The translations under genes and the position numbers were made by a program. Below are positions 1-5,799 of a stretch of DNA of 5,801 bases, one piece after another. The DNA is from a bacterium ADurb.Bin374 (lineage in GTDB: Bacteria; Riflebacteria; Ozemobacteria; Ozemobacterales; Ozemobacteraceae): NCBI GenBank assembly GCA_002068715.1, contig MWAR01000433.1, positions 1 through 5,801 on the forward strand. The letters are read 5' to 3'. Below the pieces are notes generated by a model. It made no database searches. It was not told the DNA's origin and was given only the letters and a program-made list of their open reading frames with translations. How positions within the stretch are numbered: the stretch's first letter is position 1; every line of letters starts with the position of its first letter.

Positions 1-1197
1 ATCCCTCCCGCGGTGCAGTTCACCGTCGCTCTGCTCGCCGGGGCCGAAGAGGGCGGCCGATTCTTCCCGCTGATGGCGGTCGCGATGATTCTCTTTGCCA
101 TGGCCGACCTCGGAGTATCACGCGCTCTTCCGGCTCTGGCCGGCAACCGCTCCGAAGATGGCTCGCCACGACTGCCCGAGATTCTCGGCTGGCGCTGGCT
201 GGCCGGCATGCTGACGGCCGCGGGAATTCTCCTCCTGCCGGTCAGCCTTCTTCGCCCCTGGGGAATCGAGTCCGGCGTCCAGTGGCCTCTGATCCTGTTC
301 TTGGCAGGGCGCCTCCAGCTCACCGCCTGCCAGGGCTTCCGCCTTGGGCGTGCTGACTTTCGAGCCCTGGCGCGAGGCGGCATCGGCCAAGCAGCCGTCC
401 TCTGCCTCTGTCTGGCCGGGGCCTGGAGCGCGGGAGCGCTAAACGCCGTGAACGCGCTGACGGCAACAGGGCTGTCAGCCTGGGCCGGCGTCTGGCTTCT
501 TCACGACAGCCAGATCTGGCCGAAACAGCCCCGTTCCCTGCTCTTCCTCCCCTTCAGCTCCGCCGGCCGAGTGGCCGCGCGTCAGGTGCTTCCCCTCGCC
601 TGGGCATCCGTCTCGGGCAGTCTGTATCCACGCCTGGATGCGCTGATCGGCGGCTGGTTCCTGAGCCACGCCACCCTGGGAACCTATGCCCTGCTCGATG
701 CCGCCTATCGCCTTCTGCTCGCCCCCGGCGGAATGGCTGCCCAGACAGTGTTTCCCGACTTGCGGGCAGCGGCTGACCGCCGTTCACCGTGCGAACTGCA
801 AGCCGCCCTGGGCTGGTATTTCCGCGCAGGCGGCCAATTGGGAGCGGTGGTCATCTTTCTAGGCGGCCTGGCGGTCTGGCATCTCTCCAGGATCGATCCG
901 ATTGCCGTTCTGCCGGCGCTTGCTTTTGCGTTCAGCCTGCCTCTTTCGATTCCCAACGCCATTCTTCCACCCCTATGGTTGAGCATGGGATGGCTGGACG
1001 AATGGGCCGTCTATGCGGGCCTGGTGACGTTTCTGCGTCTGGCGGCCGGGGCCCCTGCCTGTGCCTTGTGGGGAAGCGCCGGCCTGGCCTGGACGCATTT
1101 TGCCCTCGAAGCCTCTGCCTGCGTGGGTTTCTGGCTTATCTGGCGCCACCGCAGGAAGCAACTGTGGGCGGCAAGCTCTCCTGCCGGTCCCGTTTGA
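1..1197 (+). CDS. Polysaccharide (O-antigen type) flippase, Wzx-like, 5' end missing
   Basis: This reading frame is open from base 1 and ends with TGA at 1195-1197. The GTG at 13 is only an internal Val codon, because the frame is open before it and the protein already starts inside a membrane-protein fold, so the true start lies upstream. About 398 residues are visible; flippases of this group usually have 400-480, so perhaps 20-60 residues are missing. The protein is rich in Leu, Ala, Gly and Trp, with many hydrophobic spans (counted from the Val at base 13: about 17-34, 62-80, 123-165, 275-290, 296-320, 335-375) separated by short Arg-rich loops. The segment around 'MADLGVSRALPAL' and the later 'YPRLDALIGGWFLSHATLG', with 'GTYALLDAAYRLL', match the conserved pattern of Wzx/MVF-type exporters, which move lipid-linked glycans across the inner membrane. 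The C-terminus is a short basic tail. It converges on the glycosyltransferase gene. The family call is fairly secure; the substrate is unknown. Confidence 0.8.
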   Translation: MPPAVQFTVALLAGAEEGGRFFPLMAVAMILFAMADLGVSRALPALAGNRSEDGSPRLPEILGWRWLAGMLTAAGILLLPVSLLRPWGIESGVQWPLILFLAGRLQLTACQGFRLGRADFRALARGGIGQAAVLCLCLAGAWSAGALNAVNALTATGLSAWAGVWLLHDSQIWPKQPRSLLFLPFSSAGRVAARQVLPLAWASVSGSLYPRLDALIGGWFLSHATLGTYALLDAAYRLLLAPGGMAAQTVFPDLRAAADRRSPCELQAALGWYFRAGGQLGAVVIFLGGLAVWHLSRIDPIAVLPALAFAFSLPLSIPNAILPPLWLSMGWLDEWAVYAGLVTFLRLAAGAPACALWGSAGLAWTHFALEASACVGFWLIWRHRRKQLWAASSPAGPV

Positions 1198-1213
1198 ATC
1201 CTCGGCGCCAGGC

Positions 1214-2410
1214 TCAGTTTCGGAGCGCTCTTTCACCGTGCGCGACCGTCTGACGGTGCAACTCCCGCAGAAACTCGTGATGTAGCGTGTTCAGATGGGT
1301 CGAGGTGAAACGCCGGGCCGTCGACACGTTTCGCCGCGACATGTCTTCCCAGCGTGCCGGGTTGACGAGACACCGTTCGATGGCCCGAGCCAGAGCTTCA
1401 TGATCTCCCGCCGGAACGAGATCCTCCGCCTCCAAGATCTCCGGAATGCCGCCCACCGGGGTGCTGAGGCAGGGAAGTCCGGTCGCCATCGCCTCCACCA
1501 GGGCTTTTGGCAGACCTTCCGCCCGCGAAGGCAGGACGAACAGGTGGGCTTCGCGCAGCAACTCCATGATCATCCGCCTCTCGGAAAATGTTCCGGCGAA
1601 CCTGACGCACGCAGTGATGCCAAGCTCTCCGGCCAACCCCTCCAGCCCAGGCCGTTCGGGGCCATCTCCTACTATAGTAATAGATATATCTAGGCCGGCG
1701 AGCTGCAGGTCGCGAACGGCTCGCAACAGCACATCCGGGCCTTTCTGCCGGTGGTGCAGCGATCCGACGAACAACAGCCGGAAGGGCGGGACATTCCCGG
1801 GAAATTTTCGCGGGCGGCAGGCCAGTTCCCCCTCTGCGAGGCTCACGTCGGAATAGCCGAACGAAACGCCCTTCGTCGGATAGCGCCGCTGGAGGGCTTC
1901 GCGCGTGACGTATGCGGCGACGGCGGCCCGGCGACAGATGCGTCGAAGCTCGAGCCATGTCAGGAACCGGATCAGCGGCAAGGCCGGCGTGGTGTAGGTG
2001 CCGGGTGAGAACAGGTCGATCGGGTCGCCGAGCACTTCGACGCCGAACGGCTGCCCACGGCGGGAGAGAAAATCGAGGCACAGCGCCGGCAACGGGGCGG
2101 GAACCCGGAACAGAACGGCATCGTATGGCCCGATCGCACGGCGCATGGCCGTCCGCACGTTTCCGCGATTCAGCATGAACGCCCACGGGCCCACATAGTA
2201 GGGAACGGGCGCGAACGTCACCCCCGGCCCGTCCGAGCGCGCGGCACGCGGGGGCGGCATCGGAACGTCCCTGACCCGCGCAAGAACCCTGACCTCAGGG
2301 AACTCTTCCCGGTAGCGGTTCCAGAAGGCATACGGGAAAGCGGAATCCGTCCAGAACGCCCCATCCGGCGTCCGATCGAAGCGGTGCTGCGTCGTGACGC
2401 AAAGGTTCAT
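1214..2410 (-). CDS. GT4-family glycosyltransferase (GT-B fold), 398 aa
   Basis: This probable cytoplasmic enzyme would transfer a sugar from a nucleotide-activated donor to a glycan or lipid-linked acceptor. The C-terminal donor-binding domain is clear: 'RLLFVGSLHHRQKGPDVLL' (211-229, with the phosphate-contacting Lys at 223), 'ITIVGDGPE' (244-252), 'VRFAGTFSE' (269-277) and the EX7E motif 'EGLPKALVE' (E298, E306), followed by 'CLSTPVGGIPEI' (314-325). The N-terminal acceptor domain (1-200) is more divergent, as usual in GT4. The chosen start is the ATG at 2408-2410, which overlaps the methyltransferase stop as ATGA. The frame stays open for another 102 codons upstream, but that stretch lies inside the methyltransferase gene and reads as Arg/Pro-rich shadow sequence. 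There is no strong Shine-Dalgarno sequence before the ATG, which fits translational coupling to the upstream gene. Codons for residues 240-249 are unusually AT-rich (see the palindrome entry). Sugar donor and acceptor cannot be deduced. Confidence 0.92.
   Translation of the reverse strand: MNLCVTTQHRFDRTPDGAFWTDSAFPYAFWNRYREEFPEVRVLARVRDVPMPPPRAARSDGPGVTFAPVPYYVGPWAFMLNRGNVRTAMRRAIGPYDAVLFRVPAPLPALCLDFLSRRGQPFGVEVLGDPIDLFSPGTYTTPALPLIRFLTWLELRRICRRAAVAAYVTREALQRRYPTKGVSFGYSDVSLAEGELACRPRKFPGNVPPFRLLFVGSLHHRQKGPDVLLRAVRDLQLAGLDISITIVGDGPERPGLEGLAGELGITACVRFAGTFSERRMIMELLREAHLFVLPSRAEGLPKALVEAMATGLPCLSTPVGGIPEILEAEDLVPAGDHEALARAIERCLVNPARWEDMSRRNVSTARRFTSTHLNTLHHEFLRELHRQTVAHGERALRN
1670..1692. 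repeat. Two adjacent perfect palindromes in an AT-rich island inside the glycosyltransferase gene
   Basis: TACTATAGTA (1670-1679) and TAGATATATCTA (1681-1692) are perfect 10- and 12-base palindromes separated by one base. They lie in codons 240-249 of the glycosyltransferase (minus-strand codons CTA GAT ATA TCT ATT ACT ATA GTA GGA GAT), all ending in A or T, inside a gene whose other codons mostly end in G or C. The encoded peptide LDISITIVGD is a normal conserved strand of the GT-B fold, so the coding function is intact. Confidence 0.6.
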
Positions 2411-3072
2411 CTGCCGGTCTCGGGCGCCGCGACGGGGGAAAACGCGAAGCAGAAGCCGTCTGCGAATGCCTGCAGGAATGGAAGCCGCCTGCAGATGGGG
2501 TTGAGCAGAAACGCGAACCGCCCGCGCGTTCCCCAGGAACTGAAGACTTCGCGGCACCTGAACCCCTGTTCCCGGCAGAGCCGCGTGACGGTCACTACCG
2601 AGTAATAGGCGCGATGGTCGGGATGAACCGTCTCTTCCCCCCACAACAGCCTGGGGAGACGCTTGAGGGAAGCGAAGTTCGGCACGGTCAGCAGCAGGAG
2701 CGTCCCGGGGTGGCACACCCCGCGCAGGCCGGCCAGGAACGAGCCTGGATCGTCGAGATGTTCGAGAATTTCACCCGCCACCAGCCGGTCGAACGTGCGT
2801 CTCAGGGTGGGCGCCAGCTCCTCCGTTCTGCCGAGCACTGCCAGGTTGAGATACCCGGCATCGGCCATCAGCCTGATTCCGTCGGCGCTTGCATCGATGC
2901 CCCACAACCGGTCGGTGACCGCGGCCAGCTTCGCATGCAGCAGTGATCCGTCACGCAGCCGGGCCCTGGTCAGCGGCCAATCGGCGCACCCCAGATGCAG
3001 AACCGCCCGGCCGCGACAGTGATCGAGAAGATACTCCTCCCGATCACGGGGCACCAACGGTGGAAGTCGCAT
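2407..3072 (-). CDS. Class I SAM-dependent methyltransferase, 221 aa
   Basis: The protein has the Rossmann-type core of SAM methyltransferases (Methyltransf_11/23-like). Motif I is 'VLHLGCADW' (24-32), the acidic residue after strand 2 is in 'GIDAS' (D60), the post-motif segment 'FDRLVAGEILEHLDDPG' (94-110) carries the typical E-H-L-D pattern, and 'GTLLLLTVPN' (123-132) forms the next strand. 'HPDHRAYYS' (150-158) followed by an aromatic/Arg-rich region resembles the H-x-x-H-R-x-x-S element common in methyltransferases of glycan and lipid loci. The ATG at 3070-3072 has a good ribosome binding site (AGGA at 3081-3084, eight bases upstream), which supports this start. The gene overlaps the downstream glycosyltransferase by four bases, so the two are almost certainly co-translated. 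The likely role is methylation of a sugar, a glycan chain end or a related intermediate. The substrate is not evident. Confidence 0.88.
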   Translation of the reverse strand: MRLPPLVPRDREEYLLDHCRGRAVLHLGCADWPLTRARLRDGSLLHAKLAAVTDRLWGIDASADGIRLMADAGYLNLAVLGRTEELAPTLRRTFDRLVAGEILEHLDDPGSFLAGLRGVCHPGTLLLLTVPNFASLKRLPRLLWGEETVHPDHRAYYSVVTVTRLCREQGFRCREVFSSWGTRGRFAFLLNPICRRLPFLQAFADGFCFAFSPVAAPETGR

Positions 3073-3080
3073 ATCAGCTA

Positions 3081-3084
3081 TCCT
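3081..3084 (-). promoter_or_regulatory. Ribosome binding site of the methyltransferase gene
   Basis: On the minus strand AGGA lies eight bases before the ATG at 3072-3070. It decides the start and shows that translation of the methyltransferase-glycosyltransferase pair begins here, since the second gene lacks a clear site of its own. Confidence 0.7.
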
Positions 3085-3169
3085 GGAGCCGGTTTGTGCA
3101 GATCAGACAGCATTTCTCGAACGGTCAGGGTTCCGGTGTTTACCGCAGCGGGGTCCCCAGAACTCCTCA

Positions 3170-3195
3170 ATTATATAGCTATAAATATACATCAA
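3170..3195 (-). promoter_or_regulatory. Candidate promoter of the methyltransferase-glycosyltransferase unit
   Basis: Minus-strand TATAAT (3175-3170) is a perfect -10 hexamer about 100 bases before the methyltransferase start. The nearest -35-like element, TTGATG (3195-3190), is only 14 bases away, shorter than the usual 16-18. A better -35 match, TTGACG (3227-3222), is far too distant. The promoter is therefore plausible from the AT-rich setting and the exact -10, but the -35 is not settled. Confidence 0.35.
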
Positions 3196-3256
3196 TGGTT
3201 TCGGCCCTCTCAGAAATGAACCGTCAAGGAAACGCCAAAGGCCCTCCTCAGGCGGG

Positions 3257-5467
3257 TCAGAAATGGCGGAGCATCAAATCATAGGACAGCCCGCTGAACG
3301 TCTCGGCACGCAAAGCCGTTCCGCCGATCGATGCGTCGCGCCAGCCGAACAGGTAGTATCGGAACTCGGCGGAAAGCCTCGATACGATCGGAATTTTCAG
3401 GCCGATATTCCCATCGTAGGTGGTCAGCTTGTCGTTGTCGAACGACGTGAAATAGGTGAACACGGAGTCCAGCGTGGCGTTTTTCCCGACCTTTCCGGTG
3501 TATTCGTACCCAAGGTTCACGCCGGCGTTTTCGGGGCGGCCATTCATCGAAAAGCGGTAGATCTTCCCCACGCCCGCGAACAGGCGCAGGTCGCGATCGT
3601 CTTTTCGGGCCATGCCGAGAACGACCTTGCCGAACAGGGGCCGCTTGTGGCCGGCGACATCCGGCTCGAGGTTTGTGCCGAACAGGTTCAACTCGCCGAA
3701 CGGGAGCCATTTCGGTTCGGCGTCATTGCGCCGGTACCGCAGGGTGAGGTTCCAGTTGTCGGCGGCCTTGTATTCCCGGAAATCCTTGTAGGTCGTGTCG
3801 AAGCGCGCGAAATACTCGTGATCCGGGGTGAGGCTGGTGGCCTCCCAGTGCACCATGGCGTTTCGGGCGAGGTGCTCGGCGCCCACGAAATTTGGAATAT
3901 CGCTGTTGGGATATAACGCCTTCGGGTCGGAATACTGATATCCCCGAACGGCGTCCGAGAAGCTCACCTGGCTGTAGGAGCCACGCACGGAAAGCGTCTG
4001 CTTGACGATCGGCCGGTGTTCGAGCCTGTTCACCGCCGTCCGGCGCTCTTCGGCGCTTTTCGAGAAGAATTCGACCAGGACATCCTGAACGGTTTCGCGG
4101 CGCAGGCCCGAAACATCCGGCTTGAGCAGGGAAAAGGCCCCGCGCGCCAGGTATTCCGTCGTCGCCACTTTGTATGCATCGTGGGGCACCAGCACCCGCC
4201 CGTTGACGATCAGACGCCCTTTCTCTTCTTTGATTCCGGCCATGGAAATGCCTGTTTCGTTCACCAGCGGCTCGTTCCGCCGCTTCCAGAGTTTGGCGAT
4301 GGTCGCCCCGTCGACGCGCATCATGGCAGCGCGGTCCGGGAAATGGAACACCGACCGGAGCTCGATTTCCGTCAGATTCGCAGAAAGATTCTGCTTTTTC
4401 ATCGATCCGAAAGCACTGGTGGGGATGATGCAAATCTCCGTCCCAAGCTCGGTCCGGACGGCGTTCAGCAGAGTGCCGATGGAATCTTCGCTTTCCGAGT
4501 CCGTCAGCGTCGCCAGCGTTTGCGAATACGTCGCCAGGATTTCATCCTCGACGGCTTTGATGCGTCGCGCCGTTTCAACATCTTCGGAATGGCCCAGAAG
4601 CGGCTCAGGCCTGGCGGAACCGATCTCCCAGAGGCCGTCGACCGACCGCAGGCTCACGGAACCCGCACGCGGATTGCCATTCATGGTCCAGCAGATGCGC
4701 CTGCCGTCACGCAGCGAAAAGTCGAGGCACTCTCCGTAGAACACTTCATCGGGCCCCATCGGATTTCCGATGATGAGGTTCACCCATTTCAATTTCTTCA
4801 AAAATAGAATGGAATCGCGGAACGACAGGTTTGCCAGAACGATCACCAGATCCGCATGTTTCGCCTCGGCTTCGTATTTCTGGACGGACTCGAGCGGCTG
4901 CTCGAGATGGATCCTGGTTTCCCATCCCGGCCAGTCCTTTTCCACCGTCGGACAGATCACCCCGAAGACCATGATCTTCTTTCCGAACCGCTCCAACATG
5001 ACATACGGTTTGACAGCCGACGTGTCCGGCACATCCGCGCCCGGTTGCGGCTCGAAGGTCACGTTCGTCAGGACGAGCGGGAAACCCACCTCGGAACTTC
5101 TCTCCAACAGGGTGTCGAGGCCAAATACGAAATCGTGCTGCCCCGGCGTCATGACGTCGAACCCGCACTCGTTCATGATGGAAAACATCTGTTTTCCTTT
5201 GTCCCGGCCGCACTCCAGGGTCGCTCCCAGGATGCTTCCCGGTGAAACCAGCAGGGTTTCACGCTCCTTCGCCCTGGCCGCGTCGACCTCCCCTTTCAGC
5301 AACGCCATGTTGCCCCCGGAAAGCGGCCCCATGGCCCCCTGGATCGCGCCTTGATACATGATCTGAAGGCCACTCGCCGGACAGACCACGATGAGCGAGA
5401 GCACGCACACCAGCCCGGCGAATCTCCCCAAAAGAGCTCGTTGAGCACATGAAAGCGATGAATTCAC
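3257..5467 (-). CDS. Exported degenerate 5'-nucleotidase (UshA-like) fused to a putative outer-membrane beta-barrel domain, 736 aa
   Basis: The chosen start is GTG at 5467-5465, preceded by GAGGAGAG (5482-5475) with AGGAG nine bases away; the in-frame TTG at 5503 has no such site. Residues 1-33 form a Sec signal peptide (R10, R15, hydrophobic 16-29, probable cut after 'PASG'). Residues 34-285 align with the metallophosphatase domain of 5'-nucleotidases, and 320-470 with their C-terminal substrate domain (5_nucleotid_C). The active site is degenerate. The Asn-Asp-x-His-Gly signature reads 'GAIQG' (40-44). The Gly-Asp aspartate is Ser78. The Gly-Asn-His-Glu motif reads 'GQHD' (109-112) and keeps only the catalytic His111; its Asp partner is Val114. 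The Leu-Ser-His and Gly-His-Ser-His histidines are Asn213, Asn235 and Met237. The Asn-Ser-Gly-Gly-x-Arg nucleotide site is 'TSAFGS' (350-355). Residues from about 490 to 736 are strings of alternating hydrophobic/polar, aromatic-rich strands ending in Phe736, as in outer-membrane proteins. Phosphohydrolase activity is unlikely; a binding or structural surface role is inferred. The native ligand is unknown. Confidence 0.8.
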   Translation of the reverse strand: MNSSLSCAQRALLGRFAGLVCVLSLIVVCPASGLQIMYQGAIQGAMGPLSGGNMALLKGEVDAARAKERETLLVSPGSILGATLECGRDKGKQMFSIMNECGFDVMTPGQHDFVFGLDTLLERSSEVGFPLVLTNVTFEPQPGADVPDTSAVKPYVMLERFGKKIMVFGVICPTVEKDWPGWETRIHLEQPLESVQKYEAEAKHADLVIVLANLSFRDSILFLKKLKWVNLIIGNPMGPDEVFYGECLDFSLRDGRRICWTMNGNPRAGSVSLRSVDGLWEIGSARPEPLLGHSEDVETARRIKAVEDEILATYSQTLATLTDSESEDSIGTLLNAVRTELGTEICIIPTSAFGSMKKQNLSANLTEIELRSVFHFPDRAAMMRVDGATIAKLWKRRNEPLVNETGISMAGIKEEKGRLIVNGRVLVPHDAYKVATTEYLARGAFSLLKPDVSGLRRETVQDVLVEFFSKSAEERRTAVNRLEHRPIVKQTLSVRGSYSQVSFSDAVRGYQYSDPKALYPNSDIPNFVGAEHLARNAMVHWEATSLTPDHEYFARFDTTYKDFREYKAADNWNLTLRYRRNDAEPKWLPFGELNLFGTNLEPDVAGHKRPLFGKVVLGMARKDDRDLRLFAGVGKIYRFSMNGRPENAGVNLGYEYTGKVGKNATLDSVFTYFTSFDNDKLTTYDGNIGLKIPIVSRLSAEFRYYLFGWRDASIGGTALRAETFSGLSYDLMLRHF

Positions 5468-5474
5468 GATATGT

Positions 5475-5482
5475 CTCTCCTC
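5475..5482 (-). promoter_or_regulatory. Ribosome binding site that decides the GTG start of the fusion gene
   Basis: Minus-strand GAGGAGAG contains AGGAG (5481-5477), nine bases before GTG at 5467. No comparable purine run precedes the longer TTG start at 5503. Starting at the GTG also gives a normal short n-region before the signal peptide's hydrophobic core. Confidence 0.7.
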
Positions 5483-5523
5483 GCCGGAAACACTCCGGGG
5501 CAAGATACGAACGGCACATGAGA

Positions 5524-5553
5524 AAAATACCCGATCAAAACACGGAATAGCAA
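5524..5553 (-). promoter_or_regulatory. Weak sigma70-like promoter candidate for the fusion gene
   Basis: Minus-strand TTGCTA (5553-5548, four of six consensus bases) and TATTTT (5529-5524, four of six) are 18 bases apart. They would start transcription near 5517, giving an untranslated leader of about 50 bases. The match is weak and is offered only because position and spacing fit. Confidence 0.25.
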
Positions 5554-5562
5554 GGAAATACC

Positions 5563-5617
5563 ACCGGCTTCGGCCAGTTTACGATGTGATTGCACCGTAG
5601 CCGGCCCGATACCGAAG
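5563..5617 (-). other. Cluster of mutually exclusive inverted repeats (possible structured RNA or DNA site)
   Basis: On the minus strand, CCGGCT (5604-5599) is complementary to AGCCGG (5569-5564). It encloses an inner stem ACG-GTG / CAC-(AT)-CGT (5598-5593 with 5588-5581) and a CAAT loop. The same 3' arm can instead form the local hairpin ACTGGC-CGAA-GCCGGT (5578-5563), and CTTCGG (5617-5612) can pair with CCGAAG (5573-5568). These pairings compete with one another, as in switching leaders. No known riboswitch consensus was recognised. If the weak promoter at 5524-5553 is the real one, this element would lie upstream of the transcript and would not be leader RNA. Confidence 0.3.
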
Positions 5618-5635
5618 TCGCCCCCGAAGACGAAA

Positions 5636-5649
5636 TAGTATTTTTACTA
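5636..5649. repeat. Inverted repeat TAGTA-TTTT-TACTA
   Basis: This perfect five-base inverted repeat around TTTT sits in the AT-rich patch upstream of the 736-residue gene, next to the candidate terminator. It could be an operator-like site or part of the terminator's T-rich tail. It resembles the TACTATAGTA palindrome at 1670-1679 only in its TAGTA/TACTA arms. Confidence 0.3.
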
Positions 5650-5799
5650 AAATATAATAACCGGCATCTTTCGGCCGGCCCGGGCGGCGTCATCTGCCTG
5701 GTCGACCACCTTCTGCCGCTCACCCCGGATATTTCGGCCATGCCTGTTTCTTTCATCTGATACCTTCAGTCGGATTCGGGGTGGTGATTCGAAGGCAGG
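5647..5799 (-). CDS. Possible 3' end of another minus-strand gene (50 codons visible)
   Basis: One minus-strand frame is open from the window edge to TAG at 5649-5647. Its residues are charged, with 'RHGRNIRGERQKVVDQADD' in the middle and 'AARAGRKMPVIIF' at the end. That is credible for a soluble protein's C-terminus, but I do not recognise a family. Its third-position GC content is only moderate, and the other two minus-strand frames close at about 5766 and 5754, so an upstream gene could equally end in one of those. In its favour, a terminator-like hairpin overlaps its last codons. A separate 73-codon minus-strand reading from the ATG at 5756 has a fair GAAGG ribosome site. It runs through the hairpin and AT-rich patch, however, and has no recognisable content. 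Confidence 0.3.
   Translation of the reverse strand, partial: PAFESPPRIRLKVSDERNRHGRNIRGERQKVVDQADDAARAGRKMPVIIF
5651..5680 (-). terminator. Candidate intrinsic terminator for an upstream minus-strand gene
   Basis: On the minus strand GGCCGGC (5680-5674) pairs with GCCGGTT (5665-5659) around an eight-base loop: five GC pairs plus two GU. The second arm runs directly into the T-rich stretch TTATTATATT (5660-5651) and two further T residues. The tract is interrupted by A, so it may be a moderate terminator. It is well placed to separate a gene beyond the window edge from the 736-residue gene. Confidence 0.45.

Larger units (their letters stand above)
3073..3256. other. Intergenic gap between the barrel-fusion gene and the methyltransferase
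   Basis: This 184-base non-coding stretch lies between two minus-strand genes. It holds an AT-rich patch at about 3165-3197, very different from the GC-rich genes on both sides, which contains the perfect palindrome TATAGCTATA (3174-3183) and a minus-strand TATAAT hexamer (3175-3170). I see no convincing intrinsic terminator for the 736-residue gene. The best hairpins just after its stop (for example GCC-TTT-GGC near 3231-3241) are three base pairs long and lack a U-run. The two transcription units may therefore be linked by read-through, or may use a Rho-type or undetected terminator. No small gene with a plausible start and ribosome site was found. Confidence 0.6.

Noticed and set aside
1234..1258. 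ACCGT-CTG-ACGGT and CACCGT/ACGGTG hairpins near the convergent gene ends
   Set aside because: They lie inside the glycosyltransferase coding sequence and neither strand has a T-run after them, so they are not convincing terminators.
1398..2186. 262-codon minus-strand open frame overlapping the glycosyltransferase
   Set aside because: It is a frame-shifted shadow of the glycosyltransferase, dominated by Arg, Pro and Ala, with no conserved motif.
2411..2716. A 102-codon N-terminal extension of the glycosyltransferase
   Set aside because: It lies entirely inside the methyltransferase gene in another frame, is Arg/Pro-rich without GT features, and the ATGA start at 2410 gives a normal GT4 length.
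3263..3916. 217-codon plus-strand open frame
   Set aside because: It is antisense to the fusion gene, shows no domain pattern, and is explained by GC-rich codon usage keeping the opposite strand open.
4016..4807. 263-codon plus-strand open frame
   Set aside because: It is antisense to the conserved nucleotidase-like domains, has Arg/His/Pro-rich composition and no recognisable motif.
5468..5503. TTG start giving 12 extra residues on the nucleotidase-barrel protein
   Set aside because: TTG is a rare start and has no good ribosome site here, whereas GTG at 5467 has AGGAG nine bases upstream and yields a standard signal peptide.
5563..5578. C(UUCG)G hairpin on the plus strand as a terminator
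   Set aside because: The stem has a C-A mismatch on that strand, is followed by only TTT, and no plus-strand gene ends there.
5535..5756. 73-codon minus-strand open frame with a fair GAAGG ribosome site
   Set aside because: It runs through a terminator-like hairpin and an AT-rich non-coding patch and has no recognisable protein features. A short leader peptide cannot be excluded.
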